From: Gracilimonas sp965227785 | GTDB taxonomy: Bacteria > Bacteroidota > Rhodothermia > Balneolales > Balneolaceae | Assembly: GCF_965227785.1 (NCBI RefSeq) | Contig: NZ_OZ245785.1 | Span: forward strand, 2,542,001 to 2,606,000 | Length of the DNA: 64,000 nt | Reading direction: 5' to 3' | Shown: in pieces, positions 25,318 through 34,233 of the stretch | Position numbering within the stretch: the stretch's first letter is position 1 | Layout: each line of letters starts with the position of its first letter | The notes under the pieces: model-generated | What the model was told of the DNA's origin: nothing | Databases searched by the model: none | What the model saw: only the letters and a program-made list of their open reading frames with translations | Translations under genes and position numbers: made by a program

Positions 25318-26505
25318 ATGGCAAAAGAGACCTTTGAACGGAATAAGCCCCATGTGAACGTGGGAACAATTGGACACGTAGATCATGGTAAAACAACGCT
25401 GACGGCGGCGATTACGACGGTAATGGCGAAGACCTACGGTGGTGTAGCCAAGCAGTTTGCAGACATTGACAATGCTCCGGAAGAGCGCGAGCGTGGGATT
25501 ACCATTGCGACGGCTCACGTGGAGTACGAAACCGATCAGCGTCACTACGCCCACGTAGACTGTCCGGGTCACGCCGACTATGTGAAGAATATGGTGACCG
25601 GTGCTGCTCAGATGGACGGGGCGATTTTGGTGGTTGCCGCTACCGACGGTCCGATGCCACAGACGCGCGAGCACATTCTGCTGGCCCGCCAGGTAGGTGT
25701 ACCTCAGATTGTAGTATTTATGAACAAGGTAGACCTGGTAGACGACGAAGAGCTGCTGGAGCTGGTAGAGCTGGAAGTGCGCGAGCTGTTGTCTTCCTAT
25801 GAGTTTGACGGCGACGATATCCCGGTAATTCAGGGATCTGCCCTGGGTGCCCTCAACGGCGAAGCCGAGCACGAAGAAAGCATTGTAGAGCTGATGAAGG
25901 CTGTGGATGACACCATCCCAACGCCCGAGCGCGATGTAGACAAGCCTTTCCTGATGCCGGTAGAGGATATCTTCTCTATCACCGGTCGTGGAACGGTAGC
26001 TACCGGACGTATCGAGCGTGGAGTCATTAAAGTAAACGACGAGATTGAGATCGTAGGGATTATCGAAGACCCGATGAAATCGGTAGTAACCGGTATTGAG
26101 ATGTTCCGTCGTATGCTCGATGAAGGGCAGGCCGGAGACAACGCCGGTATCCTGCTTCGAGGAATTAACAAAGAGCAGATTGAGCGTGGCATGGTGCTGT
26201 GTAAGCCTGGCTCGATCACTCCTCACAAGCAGTTTGAGTGTGAGGTGTATGTGCTCAGTAAGGACGAAGGTGGCCGACACACGCCATTCTTCAAGGGCTA
26301 CCGCCCACAGTTTTACTTCCGTACCACCGACGTAACCGGAGCTTGTGAGCTTCCCGATGGCGTAGAGATGGTAATGCCGGGAGACAACGTGAAGCTGAAT
26401 GTAGGACTTATTCAGCCGGTAGCGATGGAAGAAGGGCTGCGGTTTGCGATTCGCGAAGGCGGACGTACCGTGGGCGCCGGAGTTGTAACTAAAATCTTAG
26501 ACTAA
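25318..26505 (+). CDS. tuf: Elongation factor Tu
   Basis: Delivers aminoacyl-tRNA to the ribosome. GHVDHGKTT at 19-27, DCPGH at 81-85, NKVD, and the barrel domains ending GGRTVGAGVVTKIL. 395 residues. Base composition differs from its neighbours: two sampled 60-base lines are 58% and 53% G+C against 45% for a sampled fusA line, with more C/G third positions (GACGGCGGCG, GAGCTGCTGGAGCTGG). Extreme expression, gene conversion or transfer could each explain that. Confidence 0.98.
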   Translation: MAKETFERNKPHVNVGTIGHVDHGKTTLTAAITTVMAKTYGGVAKQFADIDNAPEERERGITIATAHVEYETDQRHYAHVDCPGHADYVKNMVTGAAQMDGAILVVAATDGPMPQTREHILLARQVGVPQIVVFMNKVDLVDDEELLELVELEVRELLSSYEFDGDDIPVIQGSALGALNGEAEHEESIVELMKAVDDTIPTPERDVDKPFLMPVEDIFSITGRGTVATGRIERGVIKVNDEIEIVGIIEDPMKSVVTGIEMFRRMLDEGQAGDNAGILLRGINKEQIERGMVLCKPGSITPHKQFECEVYVLSKDEGGRHTPFFKGYRPQFYFRTTDVTGACELPDGVEMVMPGDNVKLNVGLIQPVAMEEGLRFAIREGGRTVGAGVVTKILD

Positions 26506-26515
26506 GGATCTGATC

Positions 26516-26827
26516 GTGGCAACACAACAGAAAATCAGGATCAAATTGAAGTCATACGATCATAACCTGATCGATAAATCAGCTGAAAAGATTATTCAGA
26601 CTGTGAAATCTACTGGTGCGGTAGTTTCGGGACCCATCCCGCTACCCACCCGTAAAAGCATCATCACGGTAAATAAATCCGTGTTTGTTGATAAAAAATC
26701 CCGGGAGCAGTTCGAGTATAGATCTCACAAGCGCCTGATTGATATTTTGTCAACCGGATCACAAACCGTTGATGCGCTGATGAAGCTGGAATTGCCTTCC
26801 GGCGTTGATGTAGAAATTAAAGTTTAG
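26516..26827 (+). CDS. rpsJ: 30S ribosomal protein S10
   Basis: 30S head protein, also NusE in antitermination. KIRIKLKSYDHNLID and GPIPLPTRKSIITVNKS are diagnostic, as is KLELPSGVDVEIKV at the end. 103 residues from a GTG start 10 bp after tuf. First gene of the S10 gene set. Confidence 0.98.
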   Translation: MATQQKIRIKLKSYDHNLIDKSAEKIIQTVKSTGAVVSGPIPLPTRKSIITVNKSVFVDKKSREQFEYRSHKRLIDILSTGSQTVDALMKLELPSGVDVEIKV

Positions 26828-26844
26828 AAAAGGACCCGAACACG

Positions 26845-27486
26845 ATGAGTGGTTTGATAGGAAAAAAAGTTGGGATGACAAGCGTGTTTGATAACGTGGG
26901 ACGAAATATTCCCGTTACCGTTATTGAAATTGAACCTTGTGCTATTACCCAGATCAAAACAGAAGAGACGGATGGCTACAAAGCTGTTCAGTTAGCTGCT
27001 TTTGACAAAAAAGAGAAAAACGTAAGCAAAGCCGTTAAAGGCCATTTTGATAAAGCCGGTGTCTCCACTAAGTACAAAGTTGTTGAGTTCAGAGATTTTA
27101 TACCTGAAGGACTTGATGTTGGAGACGAGCTGAACATTAGTGATGTGTTTGCTGTAGGTGATACAGTTGATGTTGTTGCTAACTCAAAAGGTCGTGGATT
27201 TACCGGTGTTATCAAGCGCCACAATTTTAGTGGTGTTGGTGATGCAACTCACGGGCAACACAACCGATTAAGAGCACCCGGTGCTATCGGTAATGCTTCT
27301 GATCCATCCCGGGTATTCAAAGGAATGCGGATGGCCGGTCAGTCAGGAAACGAGCGTGTGAAGATTAAGAACCTGAGCATTGCAAAAATTCTGGAAGATT
27401 CGAATGTTGTTTTAGTGACAGGCTCAATCCCCGGACCAAAAGGCGGATACGTAGAAATTCATAACAAAGCGTCTGTTAACAACTAG
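26845..27486 (+). CDS. rplC: 50S ribosomal protein L3
   Basis: Early-assembly protein near the peptidyl transferase centre. MSGLIGKKVGMTSVFD opens the protein. VTGVIKRHNF-like sequence and HGQHNRLRAPGAIG form the central extension, and GNERVKIKNL follows. 213 residues, usual length. 18 bp after rpsJ. Confidence 0.98.
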   Translation: MSGLIGKKVGMTSVFDNVGRNIPVTVIEIEPCAITQIKTEETDGYKAVQLAAFDKKEKNVSKAVKGHFDKAGVSTKYKVVEFRDFIPEGLDVGDELNISDVFAVGDTVDVVANSKGRGFTGVIKRHNFSGVGDATHGQHNRLRAPGAIGNASDPSRVFKGMRMAGQSGNERVKIKNLSIAKILEDSNVVLVTGSIPGPKGGYVEIHNKASVNN

Positions 27487-27488
27487 TC

Positions 27489-28139
27489 ATGAAATTAGAT
27501 ATATATAAAATAGACGGAAAGAAAAGCAGCAAAAAGGCTGAACTCAGTGACGCTATTTTTGCCATCGAGCCTAACGAGACGGTTCTTTATGAAGATGTTC
27601 GACGGCACATGGCCAACAAGCGTCAGGGTACTGCAAAAACAAAAGAACGAAGCGAAGTAACAGGTAGTACTAAGAAAATGTACCGCCAGAAAGGAACGGG
27701 TAATGCCCGTCGTGGTGATATTAAGTCTCCACTTCTTCGTAAAGGTGGAACTGTTTTTGGCCCTAAGCCTCGTGATTACAGCTTCAAGATGAACAAGAAG
27801 ACTCGCCAACTGGCGCGTAAGTCTGCTTTATCTCTTAAAGCTGCCAACGAAGGAATTATTGTTGTACAGGATTTTTCATTTGACGAACCTAAGACTTCTC
27901 AGGTAGCTGATATGTTAGCCGCTTTTGAAGCCACAGGTAAAAAAGCCCTGATATTGACAAGCGAAACAGACATGATTGTTTACAAGTCTGCCCGCAATAT
28001 TCCAGGCGTTCAGGTATTGGAAGGTTACAAGCCGAATACATACCAAATTATGAATGCTGATGTAATAGTTATTCAGGAAAGCGCGGTTGCGAAACTTGAA
28101 AACAGTATTGAAGGAAAAACTGAAGAGGCTGCAGCATGA
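27489..28139 (+). CDS. rplD: 50S ribosomal protein L4
   Basis: Lines the exit tunnel. MYRQKGTGNARRGDIKSPL and GGTVFGPKPRDYSFKMNKK are the L4 tunnel-loop signature. The C-terminal tail SIEGKTEEAAA is slightly acidic. 216 residues. Starts 2 bp after rplC and overlaps rplW by 4 bp (ATGA). Autoregulatory leader elements were not identified. Confidence 0.97.
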   Translation: MKLDIYKIDGKKSSKKAELSDAIFAIEPNETVLYEDVRRHMANKRQGTAKTKERSEVTGSTKKMYRQKGTGNARRGDIKSPLLRKGGTVFGPKPRDYSFKMNKKTRQLARKSALSLKAANEGIIVVQDFSFDEPKTSQVADMLAAFEATGKKALILTSETDMIVYKSARNIPGVQVLEGYKPNTYQIMNADVIVIQESAVAKLENSIEGKTEEAAA

Positions 28140-28423
28140 GTATTATCAAACGACCTGTAATTACAGAAAAGTTAAGTCGGCTTCAGGAAGCTGGAAAGTA
28201 TACTTTTGAAGTTGCTACGAATGCAACTAAACCCGAGATCAAGAAAGCTGTTGAAGCTACTTATCCGGGAGTAAAAGTGGCTAAGGTTAACACCGCAATT
28301 ATGCCTTCGAAACCGAAGGGACGATATACACGAAGCGGTTACCAGGGAGGCCGAACTAAGGTCTGGAAAAAAGCCATTGTAACGGTCAAAGAAGGCGAAA
28401 TTGATTTCTTTGCTGAAATTTAA
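28136..28423 (+). CDS. rplW: 50S ribosomal protein L23
   Basis: Docking site for trigger factor and SRP at the tunnel exit. IIKRPVITEKLSRLQEAGKY and KPEIKKAVEATYPGVKVAKV are standard. 95 residues, with the ATG overlapping the rplD stop, which indicates coupled translation. Confidence 0.97.
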   Translation: MSIIKRPVITEKLSRLQEAGKYTFEVATNATKPEIKKAVEATYPGVKVAKVNTAIMPSKPKGRYTRSGYQGGRTKVWKKAIVTVKEGEIDFFAEI

Positions 28424-28436
28424 GGATTAGAGAATA

Positions 28437-29270
28437 ATGCCTACTAAGAAATTAAAACCAATTACACCGGGAACTCGACACAGGATTGCTCCTGTATTCG
28501 ATGAAATTACAACTGATAAGCCATTGAAGGCTTTATTAGCTGGAAAACATTCTTCTGGTGGACGAAACAGACACGGACGTATCACTTCTCGTCACAGAGG
28601 CGGAGGGCACAAGCGTCGTTATCGTATTATCGATTTCAAACGTAACAAACATAACGTGCCTGCTACAGTTCAAACTATTGAGTACGATCCGAACCGATCA
28701 GCTCGAATTGCACTTGTAGCTTATGCCGATGGTGAGCGACGATACATTCTTGCACCGAACAAACTTAAAGTTGGAGACACTATTGTAGCCGGCGATAACG
28801 CAGCTCCTGATTTAGGAAATGCACTGCCAATGATGAAGATGCCTCCGGGTACCTTTATCCACAACATTGAGCTGAAGCCCGGACAGGGTGGTACCCTTTG
28901 CAGAAGTGCTGGTACAAGTGCACAGCTGCTGGGTAAGCAAGATCGTTATGTAAGTGTGAAGCTTCCATCCGGAGAAGTTCGATTGATTCTGGGCAGTTGC
29001 TACGCAACCGTAGGAAACACTAGCAACCCGGATCACATGAATACGACCATTGCCAAAGCTGGTAGAAGCAGATGGAAAGGCAGAAGACCACAAACCCGTG
29101 GTGTTGCTATGAACCCTGTTGATCACCCAATGGGTGGTGGTGAAGGAAAAGCTTCTGGTGGGCACCCGCGTTCACCATGGGGACAATCCGCCAAGGGTAA
29201 GAAGACAAGAAACAGAAACAAGTTGTCTTCTAAGTACATCGTAAGAAGAAGAAAAACCAAGAAAAAATAA
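28437..29270 (+). CDS. rplB: 50S ribosomal protein L2
   Basis: Needed for subunit association and peptidyl transfer. GRNRHGRITSRHRGGGHKRR, GDTIVAGDNAAPDLGNALPM and the catalytic-region GVAMNPVDHPMGGGEGKASG are all present, followed by a basic tail. 277 residues. Confidence 0.98.
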   Translation: MPTKKLKPITPGTRHRIAPVFDEITTDKPLKALLAGKHSSGGRNRHGRITSRHRGGGHKRRYRIIDFKRNKHNVPATVQTIEYDPNRSARIALVAYADGERRYILAPNKLKVGDTIVAGDNAAPDLGNALPMMKMPPGTFIHNIELKPGQGGTLCRSAGTSAQLLGKQDRYVSVKLPSGEVRLILGSCYATVGNTSNPDHMNTTIAKAGRSRWKGRRPQTRGVAMNPVDHPMGGGEGKASGGHPRSPWGQSAKGKKTRNRNKLSSKYIVRRRKTKKK

Positions 29271-29280
29271 CTAAGAACGT

Positions 29281-29553
29281 ATGCCACGCTCACTGAAAAA
29301 AGGGCCTTTTGTTTACTACAAGCTTCAGCGTAAAATCGATGAAGCCAATGAAAGTGGAAGCAAGAAAGTGATCAAAACCTGGTCACGTAGTTCTATGATT
29401 ACCCCTGACTTTATGGGGTTGACTCTTGCAGTTCACAACGGTAAGCAATTTATCCCTGTGTTTATAACTGAAAATATGGTAGGTCATAAGTTGGGTGAAT
29501 TTGCACCAACAAGAACATTTCGTGGCCATCCAGTGAAAAAAGCAGCTAAATAA
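29281..29553 (+). CDS. rpsS: 30S ribosomal protein S19
   Basis: Head protein contacting the A-site tRNA. MPRSLKKGPFVYYKL, SRSSMITPDFMGLTLAVHNG and GEFAPTRTFRGH are diagnostic. 90 residues, 10 bp after rplB. Confidence 0.98.
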   Translation: MPRSLKKGPFVYYKLQRKIDEANESGSKKVIKTWSRSSMITPDFMGLTLAVHNGKQFIPVFITENMVGHKLGEFAPTRTFRGHPVKKAAK

Positions 29554-29571
29554 TTTAATCGGATTTAAGAG

Positions 29572-29949
29572 ATGGATACTCCAGTTTTAGAAGCACGCGC
29601 AGTACAAAAGCATTTGAGGAGAGCTCCTCGCAAGGTTCGCCTTGTAGCGGATGCTGTTCGTGGTGAACAAGTAGACAAAGCGATTAAAAGACTCGAATTC
29701 ACCAAAAAAGCATCTGCAGAAGATGTGATTAAAGTGATCAAGTCGGCAGCTGCAAATTTGAGAGACAAATTTCAGGAAGAGCGCTTTGATAATGAAGACC
29801 TTGTAATAAAGGAAATTTACGTTGATGAAGGCGTAACGCTGAAAAGAATTCAGCCGGCACCGATGGGTAGAGCTCATCGCATTAACAAACGCTCATGCCA
29901 CATTACAGTAAAAGTGGCCAAGCGTGATCAAGAAAGTGTAAACGAATAA
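29572..29949 (+). CDS. rplV: 50S ribosomal protein L22
   Basis: Extends a hairpin into the exit tunnel. LRRAPRKVRLVADAVRG and the loop GVTLKRIQPAPMGRAHRINK are the family hallmarks. 125 residues. Confidence 0.97.
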   Translation: MDTPVLEARAVQKHLRRAPRKVRLVADAVRGEQVDKAIKRLEFTKKASAEDVIKVIKSAAANLRDKFQEERFDNEDLVIKEIYVDEGVTLKRIQPAPMGRAHRINKRSCHITVKVAKRDQESVNE

Positions 29950-29961
29950 ACGAACAATACC

Positions 29962-30717
29962 TTGGGACAGAAAACAAATCCAACTGGTTTTAGATTAGGC
30001 ATTATTCGCGGATGGGATTCCAACTGGTTTTCTGAAGAGAACCAACCGGCTCTCATCGTTGAAGACGAAAAACTTCGCGAGTACTTGCACACAAGACTTC
30101 GTAATGGCGGTCTTTCAAATGTAATTATTGAACGTACCCCAAAGCGAATTCTGCTAACGCTCCGCACAAGTCGACCCGGTGTTATCATCGGTAAAGGAGG
30201 TGAGCAAATTGAATTGCTTCGTGAAGAGCTTAAGAAAATCACCAGTAAAGAAGTACAGATCAACGTAAGTGAAATCAAGCGCCCTGAATTAGATGCCAGT
30301 TTGGTTGCTCAGAATATCGCTCAGCAGCTTCAAGCTCGTGTTTCATTCCGAAGAGCAATGAAAACAGCGATTGCATCAGCCATGAGAATGGGAGCCAAAG
30401 GTATTAAAGTTCGCTGTGCCGGTCGACTCGGTGGTGCCGAAATGGCCCGAACTGAACAGTACAAAGAAGGACAGATTCCTCTGCATACTTTACGTGCTGA
30501 TATTGATTACGCATCATCTACTTCGAACACGATTTATGGATCTATCGGAGTAACCGTTTGGATTTTTAAAGGCGAGATTATCGGTGATGTTGATCTGACG
30601 CCTGGAACACAAACGCGTCAGGATTCTGACTCAGGCCGAGGTAAAGGTGGAGATGACAGAGGACGCAGAAGCCGCCGACGCAGCAGAAACAGAAATCGAT
30701 CTAATAAAAACAGTTAA
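29962..30717 (+). CDS. rpsC: 30S ribosomal protein S3
   Basis: mRNA-entry protein with KH domain. GQKTNPTGFRLGIIRGWDS opens it, the KH motif VIIGKGGEQIE lies near residue 75, and GAKGIKVRCAGRLGGAEMAR follows. It begins with TTG. The roughly 40-residue C-terminal tail is Arg/Gly/Asp rich (GRGKGGDDRGRRSRRRSR), an extension common in this group. 251 residues. Confidence 0.97.
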   Translation: MGQKTNPTGFRLGIIRGWDSNWFSEENQPALIVEDEKLREYLHTRLRNGGLSNVIIERTPKRILLTLRTSRPGVIIGKGGEQIELLREELKKITSKEVQINVSEIKRPELDASLVAQNIAQQLQARVSFRRAMKTAIASAMRMGAKGIKVRCAGRLGGAEMARTEQYKEGQIPLHTLRADIDYASSTSNTIYGSIGVTVWIFKGEIIGDVDLTPGTQTRQDSDSGRGKGGDDRGRRSRRRSRNRNRSNKNS

Positions 30718-30726
30718 TAAGAAACG

Positions 30727-31149
30727 ATGTTAGAACCAAAACGAGTTCAGAGACGCCGTGTTCATCGCGACAAGCTGAAAGGCAACGCACAACGTGGCCA
30801 CATTATTAACTTTGGTGATTTTGGACTGAAAGCTCTTGAGCCAAAGTTCATTACTTCACGCCAAATTGAAGCTTGCCGTATCGCAATTGCACGATCGTTG
30901 CAGCGTGACGGTCAGACGTTTATCCGAATTTTTCCGGATCGCCCTATGACAAGTAAACCTGCTGAAACCCGAATGGGTAAAGGTAAAGGTGCATTGGATC
31001 ATTGGGTAGCGGTAGTAAAACCCGGCCGCATTCTCTTTGAGATTGCCGGTGTAAATGAAGAACGCGCCAAAGAAGCGTTAAGACGTGCTGCGCATAAGTT
31101 ACCTATCAAAACCAAGTTTGTAGTTCGACGAGACTACCAGGGAGGATAA
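30727..31149 (+). CDS. rplP: 50S ribosomal protein L16
   Basis: A-site tRNA positioning protein. RVQRRRVHRDKLKGNAQRG, RIFPDRPMTSKPAETRMGKG and GALDHWVAVVKPGRILFEI are canonical. 140 residues. rpmC follows after 1 bp. Confidence 0.98.
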   Translation: MLEPKRVQRRRVHRDKLKGNAQRGHIINFGDFGLKALEPKFITSRQIEACRIAIARSLQRDGQTFIRIFPDRPMTSKPAETRMGKGKGALDHWVAVVKPGRILFEIAGVNEERAKEALRRAAHKLPIKTKFVVRRDYQGG

Positions 31150-31150
31150 G

Positions 31151-31348
31151 ATGAAAGCGCACGAATTAAGAGATTTGACACTTACTGAATTACAAGCTCG
31201 CTTGAAAGATGAGCGTGATGTACTACAAAATCTTCGCTTTTCGAAGTCTGTAACCGGACAGCTTGAAAATCCGGCCAGGCTACGAAACCACCGAAGAGAG
31301 GTTGCCAGATTGGAAACCATTATTAATGAAAAAAGTAGTGCTGAATAA
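31151..31348 (+). CDS. rpmC: 50S ribosomal protein L29
   Basis: Small helical-hairpin protein at the tunnel exit. KAHELRDLTLTELQARLKDE and NPARLRNHRREVARLETII match the family. 65 residues, 1 bp after rplP. Confidence 0.96.
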   Translation: MKAHELRDLTLTELQARLKDERDVLQNLRFSKSVTGQLENPARLRNHRREVARLETIINEKSSAE

Positions 31349-31364
31349 GCAAAGGATTTAAATT

Positions 31365-31628
31365 ATGGCACAAACAGAAAGAGCCCAAAGACGAGAACGA
31401 GTAGGACGTGTAGTTAGCAACAGCATGGACAAAAGTATCACTGTTGCAGTAGATCGTCAGGTAAAACACTCCATTTATGGAAAGTATATTACCAAGACGA
31501 CGAAGTATATGGCGCACGATGAGAAGAATGAAGCCAGTGTTGGCGATACCGTGCAGATCATGTCTACACGACCGCTATCAAAGCGTAAATCATGGCGATT
31601 GGTAGAAATCGTCGAAAAAGCTAAGTAA
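31365..31628 (+). CDS. rpsQ: 30S ribosomal protein S17
   Basis: Primary 16S rRNA binder with OB fold. RERVGRVVSNSMDKSITVAV and DTVQIMSTRPLSKRKSWRLV are diagnostic. 87 residues. Confidence 0.97.
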   Translation: MAQTERAQRRERVGRVVSNSMDKSITVAVDRQVKHSIYGKYITKTTKYMAHDEKNEASVGDTVQIMSTRPLSKRKSWRLVEIVEKAK

Positions 31629-31652
31629 CGAATAGAGCATTAGGAATTAGCG

Positions 31653-32021
31653 ATGGTTCAAACTAATACGACATTAAATGTAGCAGATAACAGCGGCGCA
31701 AGAAAGCTGATGTGTATCAAAGTGCTGGGAGATTCCCGCCGCCGATATGCACGTGTAGGCGATTTGATTTCCGCATCTGTGAAAACAGCAATACCAGGTG
31801 GAAACGTCAAAAAAGGTGACGTTGTAAAAGCCGTTATTGTACGAACACGAAAAGAATACCGCAGAAAGGATGGTAGTTACATCCGTTTTGATGAAAATGC
31901 TGCGGTTATCATTAACAAAGATCAAGAACCGGTAGGTACACGTATTTTTGGCCCTGTTGCCAGAGAGCTTCGTGAAAAAAGCTTCATGAGAATCGTGTCG
32001 CTTGCACCGGAAGTACTTTAA
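31653..32021 (+). CDS. rplN: 50S ribosomal protein L14
   Basis: Part of intersubunit bridges. LNVADNSGARKLMCIKVLG, VVKAVIVRTRKEYRRKDGSY and FGPVARELREKSFMRIVSLA are invariant family features. 122 residues. Confidence 0.98.
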   Translation: MVQTNTTLNVADNSGARKLMCIKVLGDSRRRYARVGDLISASVKTAIPGGNVKKGDVVKAVIVRTRKEYRRKDGSYIRFDENAAVIINKDQEPVGTRIFGPVARELREKSFMRIVSLAPEVL

Positions 32022-32036
32022 AAAAGGAATTAGAGT

Positions 32037-32390
32037 ATGCCACGCAGGTTCAACAAACAAAAGAAATTACACGTTAAGAAAGGCGATGATGTTTTAGTAA
32101 TCGCCGGTAACGACAAAGGAAAAAGAGGCCGTGTATTGATGGTATTCCCTAAAAAAGAGCGTGTGCTCGTTGAGGGAATCAACATGAAAACCCATCATGA
32201 AAAGCCAACCCAGGACAATCCACAAGGTGGTCGTCTGAAAAAAGAGGGTTCCATTCACATTTCAAATGTAATGGTTATTGACCCTACTACTGACGAACCT
32301 ACTCGTGTTGGTCGTAAACGAATTGAAGAAGACGGCAATGGCCGTTGGGTTCGTTACGCCAAGACAAGTGGCGAAATGCTGGACAAATAA
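32037..32390 (+). CDS. rplX: 50S ribosomal protein L24
   Basis: Assembly initiator with KOW motif (VKKGDDVLVIAGNDKGKRGR). 117 residues, about ten longer than many L24s, with a C-terminal GRWVRYAKTSGEMLDK extension beyond the KRI segment. Confidence 0.96.
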   Translation: MPRRFNKQKKLHVKKGDDVLVIAGNDKGKRGRVLMVFPKKERVLVEGINMKTHHEKPTQDNPQGGRLKKEGSIHISNVMVIDPTTDEPTRVGRKRIEEDGNGRWVRYAKTSGEMLDK

Positions 32391-32405
32391 CGCAGATAAA
32401 TAGCA

Positions 32406-32957
32406 ATGGCTGAAGCAAGATTATATACACTTTACAAAGATGAAATTCGCGACAAATTGCGCGAAGAGTTTGAGTATGATAACCCAATGGCCATACCCAA
32501 ACTTCAAAAAATCGTAATTAACGTAGGCGTAGGTGATGCTATAACCGACAAGAAAGTTTTGGATACGGTTGTAGATAACGTGGCTGCGATAACCGGGCAA
32601 CAGCCGGTTACAACCAAAGCTAAAAAGTCTATTTCGAACTTTAAGCTTCGGGAAGGGATGCCAATTGGCTGTAAAGTTACCCTTCGTCAACGCATTATGT
32701 TCGAATTTCTGGACCGACTCGTGAACCTGGCTTTGCCAAGAACACGTGACTTCCAGGGCGTTCCGGATAAAAGCTTTGACGGCCGTGGTAATTATACCCT
32801 CGGTATCAAAGAGCATACCATTTTCCCGGAAATAGACACCGACAAAGTTTCAAAAGTACATGGTATGGACGTTACTTTTGTTACTTCTGCTGAGACAGAC
32901 GAAGAAGCTTATGCTCTGCTTAAGCACCTTGGAATGCCATTTAAAACGAGAAACTAA
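32406..32957 (+). CDS. rplE: 50S ribosomal protein L5
   Basis: 5S rRNA-binding central protuberance protein. MAIPKLQKIVINVGVGDA, QQPVTTKAKKSISNFKLREG and GRGNYTLGIKEHTIFPEI are diagnostic. 183 residues. Confidence 0.98.
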   Translation: MAEARLYTLYKDEIRDKLREEFEYDNPMAIPKLQKIVINVGVGDAITDKKVLDTVVDNVAAITGQQPVTTKAKKSISNFKLREGMPIGCKVTLRQRIMFEFLDRLVNLALPRTRDFQGVPDKSFDGRGNYTLGIKEHTIFPEIDTDKVSKVHGMDVTFVTSAETDEEAYALLKHLGMPFKTRN

Positions 32958-32970
32958 GAGATATTCTATT

Positions 32971-33240
32971 ATGGCTAAGAAAGCTTGGATAGCACGTAAC
33001 GAAAAAAGAAAAGAAACTGTAAAGAAGTACGCCGAAAAGCGTCGTAAGCTGAAAGAAGCCGGCGACTATGAAGGCCTGCAAAAATTGCCTCGTGACGCAA
33101 GCCCTACGCGGGTTCGTAATCGATGCAGTATCACTGGCAGAAGCCGTGGTTATGTTGGTAAATATGGAATCTCACGAATCAAGTTTCGTGAACTTGCCCT
33201 TGCAGGTAAGATTCCTGGCGTAAGAAAAGCAAGCTGGTAA
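32971..33240 (+). CDS. rpsN: 30S ribosomal protein S14 (zinc-free form)
   Basis: 89 residues from the ATG at 32971 (MAKKAWIARNEKRKETVKKY); longer open frame upstream overlaps rplE and is not coding. CSITGRSRGYVGKYGISRIK and GVRKASW are standard. This is the long C-minus S14, lacking the CxxC pairs of the short zinc-binding version. Confidence 0.96.
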   Translation: MAKKAWIARNEKRKETVKKYAEKRRKLKEAGDYEGLQKLPRDASPTRVRNRCSITGRSRGYVGKYGISRIKFRELALAGKIPGVRKASW

Positions 33241-33257
33241 ATTTAACTAAGGAATCG

Positions 33258-33650
33258 ATGACTGATCCTATTGCAGATTATTTAACACGAATTAGGAATG
33301 CCCAACAAGCCGGGCATCGCAGAGTAGATATCCCCGCTTCTAAACTGAAGCGAGCCATGACTAAGATTCTGGCTGATAAAGGATATATCTCGAAATACAT
33401 TGATATTGAAGACGGTAAGCAGGGTATCATCCGTATGTTTCTGAAATATGACTCTTACGGACATCCTGTAATCCGACAAATGAAAAGACTCTCAAAGCCG
33501 GGTTTAAGAGTATATAAAGGTGGCGATGAAGTGCCGCGTGCTCAAAACGGCCTGGGAATTGTGATTCTTTCAACATCAAAAGGTGTAATGACCGATAAAG
33601 AAGCTCGCAAGCTTAATGTAGGCGGCGAGATTTTGTGCACCATTTATTAA
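33258..33650 (+). CDS. rpsH: 30S ribosomal protein S8
   Basis: Central-domain assembly protein and classic repressor of the spc operon. DPIADYLTRIRNAQQAGHR opens it. VPRAQNGLGIVILSTSKGVM and GGEILCTIY match the family C-terminus. 130 residues. Confidence 0.97.
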   Translation: MTDPIADYLTRIRNAQQAGHRRVDIPASKLKRAMTKILADKGYISKYIDIEDGKQGIIRMFLKYDSYGHPVIRQMKRLSKPGLRVYKGGDEVPRAQNGLGIVILSTSKGVMTDKEARKLNVGGEILCTIY

Positions 33651-33667
33651 TAAACAGTTTTTGAACT

Positions 33668-34222
33668 ATGTCTCGAATTGGAAATTTACCGGTACCTATT
33701 TCTGATAAAGTTGAGTTCAGCATCAGTGCTGATAACATCGCAACTTTTAAAGGAGAAAAAGGAACCAACACACTCCGAATTCACCCGGAAATTACGATTG
33801 AAAAGAATGAAAATGAGCTTTTGATTAAAAGAGCTACTGATCAGAAAGAGCACCGTGCTCTTCATGGTCTGTTTCGTTCCCTTGTGAATAATGCAGTGGT
33901 TGGTGTATCGGAAGGCTACACTAAAAAATTAGAAATCATTGGCGTTGGATTCCGTGCCGCTATGAATGGCGACGTATTGGAATTGAACCTGGGTTACTCT
34001 CACCCGATTTTCTTTGTGCCACCGGAAGGAATTGATATGGAAGTGGATACCAAGTCTGGTAAAAACCCTATCCTGGTTATCTCCGGTGTAGACAAAGAAT
34101 TGGTAGGTCAGATTTCTGCTAAAATCAGATCATTCAGAAAACCTGAGCCGTACAAAGGTAAAGGAATAAGATATCTGGGTGAGCAGGTTCGTCGTAAGGC
34201 CGGTAAATCAGCTGCTAAATAG
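33668..34222 (+). CDS. rplF: 50S ribosomal protein L6
   Basis: Located near the factor-binding site. MSRIGNLPVPISDKVEF, LHGLFRSLVNNAVVGVSEGY and RSFRKPEPYKGKGIRYLGEQ are canonical. 184 residues. Confidence 0.98.
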   Translation: MSRIGNLPVPISDKVEFSISADNIATFKGEKGTNTLRIHPEITIEKNENELLIKRATDQKEHRALHGLFRSLVNNAVVGVSEGYTKKLEIIGVGFRAAMNGDVLELNLGYSHPIFFVPPEGIDMEVDTKSGKNPILVISGVDKELVGQISAKIRSFRKPEPYKGKGIRYLGEQVRRKAGKSAAK

Positions 34223-34233
34223 AGGTTTGAATA

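Noticed and set aside
25303..26280. A 325-codon open frame on the minus strand opposite tuf
   Set aside because: It mirrors tuf exactly, its length follows from the strong codon bias of tuf, and the sequence resembles no known protein.
32860..32970. N-terminal extension of S14 (MVWTLLLLLLLRQT...)
   Set aside because: Overlaps rplE out of frame; S14 homologues begin at the MAKKAW of 32971.
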